This document shows positions 1-8,907 of a stretch of DNA of 64,000 bases, piece by piece. The DNA lies in assembly GCA_035651655.1 (NCBI GenBank), contig DASRFG010000023.1:186001-250000 (forward strand), in the 5' to 3' direction. The translations under genes and the position numbers were made by a program. The stretch is from Terriglobales bacterium (GTDB lineage: Bacteria > Acidobacteriota > Terriglobia > Terriglobales > Acidobacteriaceae). The notes under the pieces are model-generated. The model ran no database searches, had not been told where the DNA came from, and worked only from the letters and a program-made list of their open reading frames with translations. How positions within the stretch are numbered: the stretch's first letter is position 1; every line of letters begins with the position of its first letter.

Positions 1-240
1 GCGAGCGAACAGCAATACCTGCCGCGACAGTTTCGCCTGACGCCTTGGATTACCATTACTGCCGTTGGATTTGCGTTGTCCCGACTCGATGTCGTGGTTC
101 CAACCACGACGGCTGCCGTCTGACATTAGCTGCTGCATCGTGATTTTCCCCACATCCAGTTCGCTTGCCGTGGCCAATCCACCTGCTATTAGAGGTGAGG
201 AGCGACCGCGCGGTTGTGGACTTCCCTGGACGAATCTCAT
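1..240 (-). CDS. Partial ORF of unknown function (5' end, runs off left edge)
   Basis: An open frame of 80 codons begins at an ATG at 240-238 and has no stop before the left edge. The product begins MRFVQG and is rich in Gly, Ser and Arg, with no recognisable domain. Other frames here are also partly open (40 codons on the plus strand ending at 123), so the coding call is weak. I cannot assign a function. Confidence 0.25.
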   Translation of the reverse strand, partial: MRFVQGSPQPRGRSSPLIAGGLATASELDVGKITMQQLMSDGSRRGWNHDIESGQRKSNGSNGNPRRQAKLSRQVLLFAR

Positions 241-422
241 ATAGCTTATTTGGTTTCGTCAATTAGCGCAAAAGAACGCATGTAACTGGCGCACGTATTC
301 GCGGCATGTGCAGGACGAATCGGCGTTTGCGGTTACCAGAGTGGCTCCTTGGGTTGGAACGAGTGCACCTCAACACCTCCATCGTCTAGAATCACTTTCG
401 CAGGCGCAGAATTGCATCCCGT

Positions 423-821
423 ATGTCTGAGATTAACGATTTCGTGAAGCCGCCTTCCCTGCACCAGTGGCGCGAAATCCGTGACCAGGAGGAAACCCGC
501 ATCCTTAATGGGCTGCCGGATGTCGCTGACCGGCAATTCACGCTGCTCTGGGAACTCGAAGCCAAGGACGACGGCGATCCGGAGGAGCGGTTCTGGGTGA
601 TCAAACACGGTACCCAAGAAATCTACCGCGAAAAGGCTGGCCACGAAGACTATCACCGCTTCGAGTTGCTGGCCCGCTTGCTCAAGCAGAAATATGGCTC
701 GCGCATCAAGGACCTCATTCCCGCAGAAACTGGAGACACAGGTTTCTATTTGTACGGGGACTACCTGGGGGCGGTGCGGCGAGTAGAAGCGGCGCGCAAG
801 CGCAGCTTCGGGGTCGGTTGA
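423..821 (+). CDS. Conserved-looking hypothetical protein, 132 aa
   Basis: The frame opens with MSEINDFVKPP and encodes a soluble, charged protein without signal peptide or membrane segment. The middle (residues about 40-75) is rich in Glu, Asp and aromatic residues, and the C-terminus is basic. A longer antisense frame covers the same stretch, but its product has poor composition, so I prefer the plus strand. No family is recognised. The gene is convergent with the EamA exporter downstream. Confidence 0.45.
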   Translation: MSEINDFVKPPSLHQWREIRDQEETRILNGLPDVADRQFTLLWELEAKDDGDPEERFWVIKHGTQEIYREKAGHEDYHRFELLARLLKQKYGSRIKDLIPAETGDTGFYLYGDYLGAVRRVEAARKRSFGVG

Positions 822-860
822 CGATGGGCCGCTGCTCGATTCAGTGGAGCAATGCAAACC

Positions 861-1718
861 TCATTTAAGTGTAATCAGCGGCATGGCCAGAAGAGCCGCC
901 GCCATTCCGGTTAGCCTCAATGTTGTGAAGCGCTCTTTCAGGAAGATTCCCGCCAGTAAGACTGTCACCATCGGATACAAGGAACACAGCACCACGGAGA
1001 CGTCCAGTCGCCCGGTTTGGCTGGCACACACATAAAAGACGGTGCCCATAACGTCAAGGACTCCAGCGAGCACAGCTATCCCGGTTCGGCCGCGTTGCAG
1101 ACGTCCGCTCATCGCCTTTACTGCCACAATAATGCCCACCAAAGTCAGTGACGCGATCTTAGAGATGGACGCCACCCACACGGCGGAACTATTACCGGTC
1201 TGTCTCATGAACAAGAAAAATCCAGCGAATCCAAATCCCGCGAGGATAGCGAGCCCCATACCTTCGGGCGGACCGGTGAGGTGGTCGGGTTTACAGATAA
1301 ACCAGATCCCCAGGCCTGCAAGCAGGAATCCAGCAATCTGCAAAGCGTGCGGCAGGCCCTCGAGCGCAAAGCCTACTGCTACCGGAATGGAGGCGCCCAA
1401 CACTGCCGCTACCGGAGCGTTCAATCCCATTTGCCCGGATGACAGCGCCCGATAAAAAACGGCCAGCGAAATGCCGCCTGAAAGCCCTCCGGCAAGCGCC
1501 CATAGGACGCTGACATGGTTAGGAAAGGGAGCATGCTGCAGGAGCGCAACCGCGGTCACAAAAACCAGGCCGCTGCCGTGGGCGAGAGCCGTGACCAGGA
1601 AAGCGTCAGCGCGTTGCGCGGCATAACCGCCGAGGAAATCGGCGCTTCCCCAAGTTACGATAGACGCTAGACTGAAACCAGTGGATACGAGATTTGGCGG
1701 CAAGTTAAAGATGGTCAA
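861..1718 (-). CDS. EamA/DMT-family transporter
   Basis: This 285-residue protein has about ten hydrophobic segments in two repeated halves, as in drug/metabolite exporters with two EamA domains of five helices each. Glycine-rich helices and a GIWF-type motif near residue 137 close the first half; the second half ends with YPMVTVLLA followed by a FLKERF loop, which is characteristic of EamA repeats. It probably exports a small metabolite across the inner membrane; the substrate cannot be read from sequence. It stands alone, convergent with the short gene upstream. Confidence 0.8.
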   Translation of the reverse strand: MTIFNLPPNLVSTGFSLASIVTWGSADFLGGYAAQRADAFLVTALAHGSGLVFVTAVALLQHAPFPNHVSVLWALAGGLSGGISLAVFYRALSSGQMGLNAPVAAVLGASIPVAVGFALEGLPHALQIAGFLLAGLGIWFICKPDHLTGPPEGMGLAILAGFGFAGFFLFMRQTGNSSAVWVASISKIASLTLVGIIVAVKAMSGRLQRGRTGIAVLAGVLDVMGTVFYVCASQTGRLDVSVVLCSLYPMVTVLLAGIFLKERFTTLRLTGMAAALLAMPLITLK

Positions 1719-1973
1719 AATGTTTTTACGCCGTTGCAGTACTAAATCACAAATATACGTGTCTGCCGGATAATGTTAAATTCGGGAAGCATAACTTTAA
1801 AAAAACTTATAGAGAAACTGGTGTTTCGAGGCAAACGGGTGCAAGATGATGCCAACCTGGGCATCTGGTCAAAGCCTTTGGTTATCTGGTTGAGGGTTCG
1901 TACAGGCCCGTAAGCTCGGCTTGCGTCGCTGAGGTGGTGCAGCGTCGCCCAGCAAGAAACGGCGAGGAGAATT

Positions 1974-2168
1974 ATGAAAAACATCAGCGAAGTTATCCGG
2001 CAGAAAGAACGGCGCATGGCAGAGCTCAGGGCAGAAATCGCAGCGCTGCAGGCTGTGCTTCCTATGCTGGCGGGTGACGCGCCGACCGGGGTTGACCTTC
2101 GCCAAGCGCCCTTTACACAAGATGAGCGCAATGGCGTCACCTCTCGCCTTACTGACGTAAGCTCCTAG
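1974..2168 (+). CDS. Small coiled-coil protein, 64 aa
   Basis: The start ATG is preceded by a good ribosome-binding site (GAGGAG at about 1966) at proper spacing. Residues 1-33 form a charged heptad-like helix (MKNISEVIRQKERRMAELRA and onward) that should make a short coiled coil; the tail is polar. Similar short N-terminal coiled-coil proteins are common in acidobacterial genomes, but no function is known to me. It is divergent from the sugar-oxidation cluster. Confidence 0.55.
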   Translation: MKNISEVIRQKERRMAELRAEIAALQAVLPMLAGDAPTGVDLRQAPFTQDERNGVTSRLTDVSS

Positions 2169-2254
2169 GCGCCAAGGCTATAACGTTCAAAACCCCGCTG
2201 AGGGTATCTACCGCACGAATTCTATTCCTGAAGTAAGACTCGAAATACGTGACT

Positions 2255-2848
2255 CTATATCTGTGGTGCTGAAGGACATCCTGGAAAAGTCTTGCGGAAT
2301 GAATTCCCCATGTATTGCAGGTCCTTAATGCCAATCTCACTAGTGAAATAACCGTCAGCCGTCATTCTTCTTAGGAAGGCGAAGAAATTCGCGCCCTGGC
2401 TTAACGAAGAGTCCTTCATGGAATTCTGGCGATAGGCGATCAGATCCAGGATCTGCTTCTGCTGAGCAGCGGAGCAGTCTAAAAAAGCACGTCCGTAGCG
2501 ATCGGTGCAGGTGGAATCGAGCCACATCAATCCCCCACCTAGACTTAACTGGTACTCCTTATTCTCGCTGGTGAGCAGGTCTATAAACTCTGGCGCACCC
2601 GCTTCGACCGCGCCGCCCGAGCGATCATCAGGCGGGATGATCGCATTGCAGAGCGATTGCAAGGTTTTGTATTGATGAGGGTTGAAGAACTTGGGTGCGT
2701 ACACGCCAGCCGCCGACGCCTTTTCAGCCTGCACCATTTTATGTGCATACTCAGCTGCCTGTGCGGGAATGACCCTTAACACCGATCCGGCAACAACACC
2801 GGCCGTCAAAGTCTTGAGAATGTCGCGACGTGTAATTGAGTTCGACAT
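2255..2848 (-). CDS. Gluconate 2-dehydrogenase subunit 3 family protein (Tat-targeted small subunit)
   Basis: The product (197 aa) starts with a twin-arginine signal: TRRDILK followed by a hydrophobic stretch ending at AQA near residue 32. The mature part matches the small subunit of FAD-dependent sugar/gluconate dehydrogenases, with the typical sequence about the 'IIPPDDRSGGA' region and the 'EFIDLL' motif. The ATG lies just 2 nt from the stop of the GMC gene 2851-4545 and would be translated after it. The GMC partner has no signal of its own, so the pair is probably exported together by Tat, with the small subunit supplying the signal. That last point is inference from the family. Confidence 0.85.
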   Translation of the reverse strand: MSNSITRRDILKTLTAGVVAGSVLRVIPAQAAEYAHKMVQAEKASAAGVYAPKFFNPHQYKTLQSLCNAIIPPDDRSGGAVEAGAPEFIDLLTSENKEYQLSLGGGLMWLDSTCTDRYGRAFLDCSAAQQKQILDLIAYRQNSMKDSSLSQGANFFAFLRRMTADGYFTSEIGIKDLQYMGNSFRKTFPGCPSAPQI

Positions 2849-2850
2849 TT

Positions 2851-4545
2851 CTACAGATTTCCCTTCTTTGCCTCATCCGCCAAATAATCCGACGCACGCC
2901 AGGACAGCGCCATGATGGTGAGCGTGGGATTCTTGTCGGGATTGCTTACGAAGCATGCGGCGTCGGTAACGAACAGGTTCTTGACCTCGTGCGCCTGGCA
3001 AAATCCGTTCAGTGCGGACTTGGCGGGATTCGTTCCCATTCGCACCGTACCAAGCTCGTGAATGATTTCTCCCCCGGCTGAGATGCGCTCGCCAGGGGTG
3101 AGATGGTCGGTGTACGTACCGCCACCGGCATGCACGATTTCGCGAAACACCTCTTGCATGTCGCGCGCCATTTTCATTTCGTTGTCGCCCCACTGCCAAT
3201 GGAAGCGCAACACCGGAATACCCCACTTGTCGACTACGGTGGGATCAATCTCGCAGTAGCAGTTTTCGTTGGGGATCATCTCCCCGCGCCCAGCAAAGCC
3301 GATGCTCGTGCCATAAGTGCGCCGGCACTGCTGCTTCAGGGCGACACCGTAACCTTCAGAATTATCGCAAACATCATCGAAGTCGGCCACCCCCGGCATA
3401 TTGCGACCACCGCCAAACTCGATGTGGTAGCCGCGAAGGTAGTCGTTTTTGCGGTCGAACTTCCACCACGGAATGTACATGTGCATTCCGCCCACCCCAT
3501 CGTGGTTGTGCGGCGGAATTTTCTCCAGCTGCGGGAAATACCCCGAGCCGGAGCTGCCAACCGAGTCTGTCAGATAGCGACCGACCACCCCTGAACCATT
3601 GGCTAAGCCATCAGGAAATTGCGGCGACTTGGAATTCAGCAGCAGGCGGGTTGATTCACAGGCGCTGGCTGAAAGCATGACGACGCGCGCGCGCACCTGC
3701 TGCTCGCTGCGCGTGGTCTTGTCAATGTACGAGACCGCCTCAACTTTTCCAGACTTGCCGACGATCAGCTCTCGTGCCATCGCATTGGTAATAAGCGTCA
3801 AGCGGCGAGTAGCCAGCGCCGGTGGAATCATTACCTGGCTGGAACTAAAGTTTGAAGCCGTAACGCATCCCCGACCACACTGGCCGCAGTAATGACATGC
3901 CGCCCTGCCGTTATGGGACTCAGTCAGAATCGCCAAACGCGAAGGTACACAGAGAATTTTTTGCCGATCGCAAATTTGTTTAACAAAGATTTCTGTGCAG
4001 CGCGGTTTAGGCGGCGGCAAGAAGACGCCATCGGGGGCGCTGGAAATATTTTCCTTGGTTCCAAAGACTCCGATGTAAGACTCAACTTTGTCGTAATAAG
4101 GTGCTACGTCTTCGTAGCTGATGGGCCAGTCGTCCCCCATGCCGTCGGTAGAACGGGCCTTGAAATCTACCTTGGCGAAACGGAGTGCGATCCTTCCCCA
4201 ATGATTCGTGCGCCCGCCGACGATGCGCGACCGAAACCACAGAAAGTTCGATCCTGGCGCAGAAGTGTAAGGCTCACCTTCAATGGTCCATGCGCCGTTT
4301 GGCGCCATGAATTCATCTCCGACAATGCCACGCTGTAACCCGCCAACTCCGGCGCCGCGGTGCGGCAAGTCATATGGCCAGGCAAACATCTTGAAGTCTT
4401 TTTCCGGATTGACCGGCGGGCCCGCTTCCAGCATGACCACATTGAGTCCGCGCTCAGTAAGGACTTTTGCCGCCGTGCCACCGGCTGCGCCCGAGCCTAT
4501 GATGCAAACGTCGTAGACCTTCGGAGAACGGATGACCTGCAACAT
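2851..4545 (-). CDS. GMC-family FAD-dependent oxidoreductase (large subunit 1)
   Basis: This 564-aa protein has the FAD-binding dinucleotide motif IIGSGAAGG near residue 15 and the GMC C-terminal block with HELGTVRMG and NPTLTIMALSWRA. A cysteine cluster C-x2-C-x2-C-x3-C (ACHYCGQCGRGC, about residue 220) suggests an iron-sulfur centre like that in FAD-dependent glucose dehydrogenases. It should oxidise a sugar or polyol hydroxyl, with electrons passed to the respiratory chain. It is adjacent to its small subunit (2255-2848) and 19 nt downstream of the TIM-barrel gene. The substrate is not readable. Confidence 0.88.
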   Translation of the reverse strand: MLQVIRSPKVYDVCIIGSGAAGGTAAKVLTERGLNVVMLEAGPPVNPEKDFKMFAWPYDLPHRGAGVGGLQRGIVGDEFMAPNGAWTIEGEPYTSAPGSNFLWFRSRIVGGRTNHWGRIALRFAKVDFKARSTDGMGDDWPISYEDVAPYYDKVESYIGVFGTKENISSAPDGVFLPPPKPRCTEIFVKQICDRQKILCVPSRLAILTESHNGRAACHYCGQCGRGCVTASNFSSSQVMIPPALATRRLTLITNAMARELIVGKSGKVEAVSYIDKTTRSEQQVRARVVMLSASACESTRLLLNSKSPQFPDGLANGSGVVGRYLTDSVGSSGSGYFPQLEKIPPHNHDGVGGMHMYIPWWKFDRKNDYLRGYHIEFGGGRNMPGVADFDDVCDNSEGYGVALKQQCRRTYGTSIGFAGRGEMIPNENCYCEIDPTVVDKWGIPVLRFHWQWGDNEMKMARDMQEVFREIVHAGGGTYTDHLTPGERISAGGEIIHELGTVRMGTNPAKSALNGFCQAHEVKNLFVTDAACFVSNPDKNPTLTIMALSWRASDYLADEAKKGNL

Positions 4546-4564
4546 GCCCTCCCAGAAGTTGGGT

Positions 4565-5398
4565 TCAATACTTTAAAGTTTTCAGGTAATCGTAACTGAT
4601 TTTCAGGCTATCGAATGGAGAGCCCGGCGTTTCATCCTGCTCGACGTAATAATGCTGAATGCCGGCCTTCTCCGATTGGGCGAATATGCGCTTGAAATCA
4701 ATTCTTCCCCGCCCCACCTCGGTGAAATTGTGGCCCGGCGGTTTCTCCATGTCCTTAACGTGGACCAGCGGATAGCGCCCAGGGAATTTGTTGAAGTATT
4801 TCAACGGATCCTGGCCCCCGCGCGTAATCCAGTACAGGTCCATTTCAAATTGCACAAGTTTGGGATCGGTGTCCGCCTGCAGCACGTCGTAGGGCAGGCG
4901 ACCGTCGGTAGGTTTGAACTCGAAATCGTGATTGTGATACGCGAACTTCAGGCCGGCAGCTTGTACCTTCATCGCCGTCTGGTTAAGAAAGGCCGCAATG
5001 CGCTTCCAATTCTCAATGCTGCCGCGGTCTTCCTCGTCCACCCAAGGATTCACAATCCACTCGTGACCGATGATGTGGGCGGCGTCAATGGTTTGCTGCA
5101 ACTTATCGCGCAGGTCCTTCATGGGGACATGAGTAGAGGGCGAGGTAAGTCCATGCCGCTCCAGAATGGCTTTGACCTCCTTTGGGTCGTGGCCGTAGTA
5201 GGTGAAGAACTCCACCTCCTTGTAGCCGATCTCCGCTACTTTGGCGATGGTGCCTTCAAAATCCTTCTCCAGTTGGGTGCGCACGGTGTACAGCTGCATG
5301 CCGATCCTCTTCAGCTGCCGGTCCGCCGCGAATGCTCCCAACCGCTGTGCCAACACGGTTGCCCCCACTGCGCCAATAAACGAGCGCCGATCCATCAT
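4565..5398 (-). CDS. Tat-exported sugar phosphate isomerase/epimerase-like TIM barrel
   Basis: The 277-residue product begins MMDRRSFIGAVGATVLA, a twin-arginine signal, followed by the barrel start IGMQLYTVR. Family motifs are present: AYHNHDFEF (metal-binding His near residue 160), FEMDLYW (about residue 190), LVHVKDME (about 220) and the final YVEQDETPG. This is the AP endonuclease 2/xylose-isomerase-like fold often encoded beside GMC and Gfo/Idh/MocA genes in sugar catabolism. The stop of the upstream GMC gene (5399) directly abuts the start, so the genes are co-transcribed. Isomerase activity on an oxidised sugar is inferred. Confidence 0.82.
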   Translation of the reverse strand: MMDRRSFIGAVGATVLAQRLGAFAADRQLKRIGMQLYTVRTQLEKDFEGTIAKVAEIGYKEVEFFTYYGHDPKEVKAILERHGLTSPSTHVPMKDLRDKLQQTIDAAHIIGHEWIVNPWVDEEDRGSIENWKRIAAFLNQTAMKVQAAGLKFAYHNHDFEFKPTDGRLPYDVLQADTDPKLVQFEMDLYWITRGGQDPLKYFNKFPGRYPLVHVKDMEKPPGHNFTEVGRGRIDFKRIFAQSEKAGIQHYYVEQDETPGSPFDSLKISYDYLKTLKY

Positions 5399-7081
5399 CT
5401 AAATCTCTCCTCGCTTCATCAGTTCCACCGCGTGATTGCACGCGCGAGCCGTAAGTGCCATGTAGGTGATGGACGGGTTTACGCAAGATGAAGACACCAT
5501 GCACGAACCGTCGGTGACAAACAGGTTGGCGACGTCATGCGCCTGGTTCCATGAGTTGAGCACGGACGCCTTGGGATCTTTTCCCATGCGCGCGGTCCCC
5601 ATTTCATGGATCGCCAAGCCGGGAGCATTGTCCTCGATAAAGGTCTGGATATCGTCCGCACCCGCTGCGGCAAGCATCTCGGCGGCAGCAATGGATGCGT
5701 CCTTCATTAGTGCCCATTCGTTCTCACCGTACTTGCAATGAATCTTCAGTGCGGGTATGCCCCACGCATCCTTCACCTGCTTATCCAATTCGACATAATT
5801 GTTCGGATTGGGAAGCATTTCCCCAAAACCGCCCATGCTGAAATGCCAGGGACCAGGCTTCTTCAAGGAACGCTTGAAGTCTGCACCGAACCCAGAAGAG
5901 TTGATACCGCGGTCCCAATCGCGGCGGCCGGCGCCACCCTGGTAGCCATACCCGCGCAGAAAGTGTGATTTGGATTTCACGTTACGAAAACGCGGAACAT
6001 AGATGCCATTGGGACGATCGCCAATGTCGATCTTGTCTTCGTTCCCGGGGATGCGGCCACTTGCCCCACCGCCCATAATGTGGTCCATCAAGTTCCGGCC
6101 AAGTTGACCGCTGGAATTCGCCAGGCCATTAGGAAATTCCTGGGTCGCTGAATTCAGCAGCAGCCGCGTGGATTCTAGAGTGGAGGCACAGAGAAAGATC
6201 AAATGTCCCTGGAATTCGAGTGCTTGATGGCTTTGGGCGTCGATCACTCGAACTCCGCTCACCTTACGCGACTTGCTGTTGAAAATGAGACTGTGCGCCA
6301 CGCTGAACGGCCTGAGCGTCACATTTCCGGTGGCCAAGGCAACTGGGAGCGTCGCATTCACGCTGCTGAAGTATGCGCGGGCAATGCAGCCACGATGGCA
6401 GGGCCCGCAATAATGACAAGGGTGTCGGCCGTTGTGGGGACGAGTGATCACGGCACAACGGCCAATGGTCATGATGCGCTCGCCAGGAAAATACTTGGCG
6501 ATGGCGTCGCGGACAGTTTCCTCCGCGCAGTTCATCTTCATTGCAGGGAGGAACCGACCGTCGGGAAGGTGAGGCAGCCCCTCGGCTTGTCCACTGATGC
6601 CGGCAAATTCCTCAACGTAGTCGTACCAAGGCGCGATATCGGCGTAGCGAATGGGCCAGTCAATCGCGATGCCCTCCTTCAGGTTGGCCTCAAAATCGAG
6701 ATCGCTCCAGCGATAGGTCTGCCGTCCCCACATGATGGACCTGCCGCCAACCTGCCTGCCGCGAATCCAGGAGAAAGGCTTGTCCGAGTCAGCGGTGTAA
6801 GGATTCTCATTGTCATTTACAAAGAATTTGCTGGCCCACTCATCGCAGGCGTAACACTGACGTTGGATTGGCTGCTTCGCAAGTTGCGACTTGCGGTCAC
6901 GCAGGCCACGGAAACGCACATCCCATACTGGTACGTGCTCAACGTAGTCTTTTTCAGGAACAGTAGGCCTTCCTGCCTCCAGGACCAGGGTCTTCAGCCC
7001 CTTTTCACCCAGTTCCTTGGCGGCGAAGCCCCCACTTATACCTGAACCGATGACAATCGCATCGTAGGTGGTGGTTGGCAT
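5399..7081 (-). CDS. GMC-family FAD-dependent oxidoreductase (large subunit 2)
   Basis: This 560-aa flavoprotein has IVIGSGISGGFAAKEL at its N-terminus (FAD dinucleotide fold), the CHYCGPCHRGC cysteine cluster near residue 225 and the C-terminal GMC block with HEMGTARMG and NPSITYMALTARA. It is a paralogue of the 2851-4545 enzyme, with the same domain order. Its ATG overlaps the stop of the small-subunit gene by 1 nt (TGATG), which suggests translational coupling and a stoichiometric complex. It probably works in the periplasm as a sugar or glycoside dehydrogenase. Confidence 0.88.
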   Translation of the reverse strand: MPTTTYDAIVIGSGISGGFAAKELGEKGLKTLVLEAGRPTVPEKDYVEHVPVWDVRFRGLRDRKSQLAKQPIQRQCYACDEWASKFFVNDNENPYTADSDKPFSWIRGRQVGGRSIMWGRQTYRWSDLDFEANLKEGIAIDWPIRYADIAPWYDYVEEFAGISGQAEGLPHLPDGRFLPAMKMNCAEETVRDAIAKYFPGERIMTIGRCAVITRPHNGRHPCHYCGPCHRGCIARAYFSSVNATLPVALATGNVTLRPFSVAHSLIFNSKSRKVSGVRVIDAQSHQALEFQGHLIFLCASTLESTRLLLNSATQEFPNGLANSSGQLGRNLMDHIMGGGASGRIPGNEDKIDIGDRPNGIYVPRFRNVKSKSHFLRGYGYQGGAGRRDWDRGINSSGFGADFKRSLKKPGPWHFSMGGFGEMLPNPNNYVELDKQVKDAWGIPALKIHCKYGENEWALMKDASIAAAEMLAAAGADDIQTFIEDNAPGLAIHEMGTARMGKDPKASVLNSWNQAHDVANLFVTDGSCMVSSSCVNPSITYMALTARACNHAVELMKRGEI

Positions 7082-7707
7082 CAGCTTTGCACTTTCGAGT
7101 TGTCGTCAACCGGCACACACGGCTGATACGGGCCCATATGGATTCCGGGCCGTCCAAGCTCCTGCGTGATGCCGACTTCGGAGGTGTAATAACCGATCAG
7201 CGTAAGAAACCTCATCGTGTGGAAGAAATTTTGTTCTACGGGAGTCTCTTCTGCGTCCTTAAAGGCCCCCGTCTTCTTCGGGCGGCGGCCGGACTCTTCA
7301 GCCTCGCGCAATTCGGCGAGCTCTTCATCGAGTGCCGTCAGCAACGCTACCTGTTGTGGCTGTGAGCATTTCACGAAGTCGTTTCCGTAAAGTGAGCGGC
7401 TGCGGGCGTCGGTCGCGGCAATGCCGTGGAGAAAGCGTGCTCGCTGCTCATCGTCAAACCAGTCGGTCAGCACTAGATCAATGAACTCATCTACCCGTGC
7501 GCCTCTGGCGCCAGGGGTCTCTGTGGCAGGAATGATCATCTCCGCAATTGCGGCAATGGTTGCATCCTGATGTGGGTCGAGGGTCTTTAACGCGCGGGAG
7601 GTGCCCAAATGCTGCTGTAGTTCGCGCCCTAGTGCAAGCACATCGTGCGAGAGAACCGGGAGAACGGCGGCCCCGGCAATCAGCCGGAGCGCATCACGTC
7701 GTTTCAT
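7081..7707 (-). CDS. Gluconate 2-dehydrogenase subunit 3 family protein (Tat-targeted small subunit 2)
   Basis: I chose the internal ATG at 7707 because it yields a clean signal sequence, MKRRDALRLIAGAAVLPVL; the open frame extends further upstream without such a feature. The protein is about 208 aa, and the segment from residue 55 has the family pattern MIIPATETPGARGARVDEFIDLVL. Its stop overlaps the start of the GMC gene by one base. This is the second small/large subunit pair in the cluster, arranged small-large here rather than large-small as in the first pair. Confidence 0.82.
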   Translation of the reverse strand: MKRRDALRLIAGAAVLPVLSHDVLALGRELQQHLGTSRALKTLDPHQDATIAAIAEMIIPATETPGARGARVDEFIDLVLTDWFDDEQRARFLHGIAATDARSRSLYGNDFVKCSQPQQVALLTALDEELAELREAEESGRRPKKTGAFKDAEETPVEQNFFHTMRFLTLIGYYTSEVGITQELGRPGIHMGPYQPCVPVDDNSKVQS

Positions 7708-7863
7708 AGAAGAAATGCCGCCGAAGACAGGATTCGCACGGCCCAAAACAACCGGGAGCTGGGCCGAGCTGCGAGGTCTCGGCAAGCTGATCTGCGAGGC
7801 TACCCCGGTGCGAGCAGCCAAGTCAAGGGCGCGGAGCAGGTCGTGTCCTAATTTGCCAGGACA

Positions 7864-8772
7864 CTACCGGGCAGCACCCCTACGACTGTGCCAGGAGTTC
7901 ACTACCAACTCCCGTGCGCCACGCAGATCCTTAACCAGATCTCCCAGCGGCTCAAATTCCATCGCAATATAGTTTTGGTATTTGAGGTGTGCCAGTTTAC
8001 GGAAAATGTTGACGTAGTTTATTTCTCCGGTTCCGGGCGCGTGACGGCCGGGAACGTCGGCCACGTGAATCAGTCCGACCTGGTCAATATTCTTCTCCAG
8101 CGTGGAAATTAAATTTCCCTCGGCAATTTGCTCGTGATAGAGGTCATAACAAAACTTTACGTTGGGGTGGTTGACTTCGCGAATAATGGCAAATCCCTCG
8201 CGCGAGGAGGTCAGGTAGTAATTGGGATTTTCTTCAGGATCAATGTTCTCCAGCAGCAGCGTGACCTTGGCTTCCGCGGCAATATCGGCCGCCCGCTTAA
8301 GAGCTTCAACACAGCTTTGGTGCAGGGCTTCCGCTCTGACTCCGGGAACCCGATCGCCGGAGAGCACAATGAGCGAGTTGCACTCCAATTTCCGCATGGT
8401 GGGTAAGATGTGCTTCAGGTCATCGAGAAACGCGGGTCGAGCGCCCGGATTGGCTACTCCGGTGGCTAGACCGGCAATTGTGTCGAAGGTCATGCCCAGT
8501 GCACGCTTCTTTGCGTTAGCGCGTGCGAAGTCCGGGTCTGACCAACTGATGAATTCGTCGGTAAGTTCAACCGCGTGATAGCCCGCGGCCGCCACTTTCT
8601 CCAGCCGCTGCTCGAAGGAGAGCTTTTTGGGCACCGTCCACAGCATTACCGAAAGCTTCGGCCCCGCCGAGGTGGCGGGTGCGTGGGATTTCACCTGTTG
8701 AAAGCTTTCGGCGGGCAGTGCCGAAGCCCCCAGGGCTGCCGCCATACCCGCTAAAAATCGTCGCCGCTTCAT
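7864..8772 (-). CDS. Tat-exported hydroxypyruvate-isomerase-like TIM barrel
   Basis: The start at 8772 gives MKRRRFLAGMAAALGASALPA, a twin-arginine signal peptide; the open frame upstream of it lacks family similarity. The barrel contains LLLENIDPEENPNYY (about residue 200), KFCYDLYHEQIAEGNL (about 235), GLIHVADVPGRHAPGTGEI (about 258) and AMEFEPLG (near 285), which are metal- and substrate-binding blocks of hydroxypyruvate isomerase/Xyl isomerase-like enzymes. It lies upstream of and in line with the second GMC pair. The substrate is unknown, probably an oxidised sugar intermediate. Confidence 0.8.
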   Translation of the reverse strand: MKRRRFLAGMAAALGASALPAESFQQVKSHAPATSAGPKLSVMLWTVPKKLSFEQRLEKVAAAGYHAVELTDEFISWSDPDFARANAKKRALGMTFDTIAGLATGVANPGARPAFLDDLKHILPTMRKLECNSLIVLSGDRVPGVRAEALHQSCVEALKRAADIAAEAKVTLLLENIDPEENPNYYLTSSREGFAIIREVNHPNVKFCYDLYHEQIAEGNLISTLEKNIDQVGLIHVADVPGRHAPGTGEINYVNIFRKLAHLKYQNYIAMEFEPLGDLVKDLRGARELVVNSWHSRRGAAR

Positions 8773-8907
8773 TGGAAGCCTCACTTCGAGCGCCGAGTCT
8801 ATTTGACGTAGCGGCTGGGAAGCAATATTTTTGTGGGCGCACAAGAGAGCTGACTTGACAGCCGACATAAGCTGGAAGGCTCTCGTCAACATGACATCTT
8901 TAGTCGG

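Noticed and set aside
333-857. Long minus-strand ORF of 174 aa covering 423-821
   Set aside because: The plus-strand frame has a better composition and acidic/basic balance, and the minus product looks like a shadow with no motif.
4652-5491. Plus-strand ORF of 279 aa opposite the TIM-barrel gene
   Set aside because: It is the antisense shadow of 4565-5398, whose protein has a Tat signal and isomerase motifs.
6203-7045. Plus-strand ORF of 280 aa opposite the second GMC gene
   Set aside because: Shadow of a GMC oxidoreductase with clear FAD motifs; the product has no family pattern.
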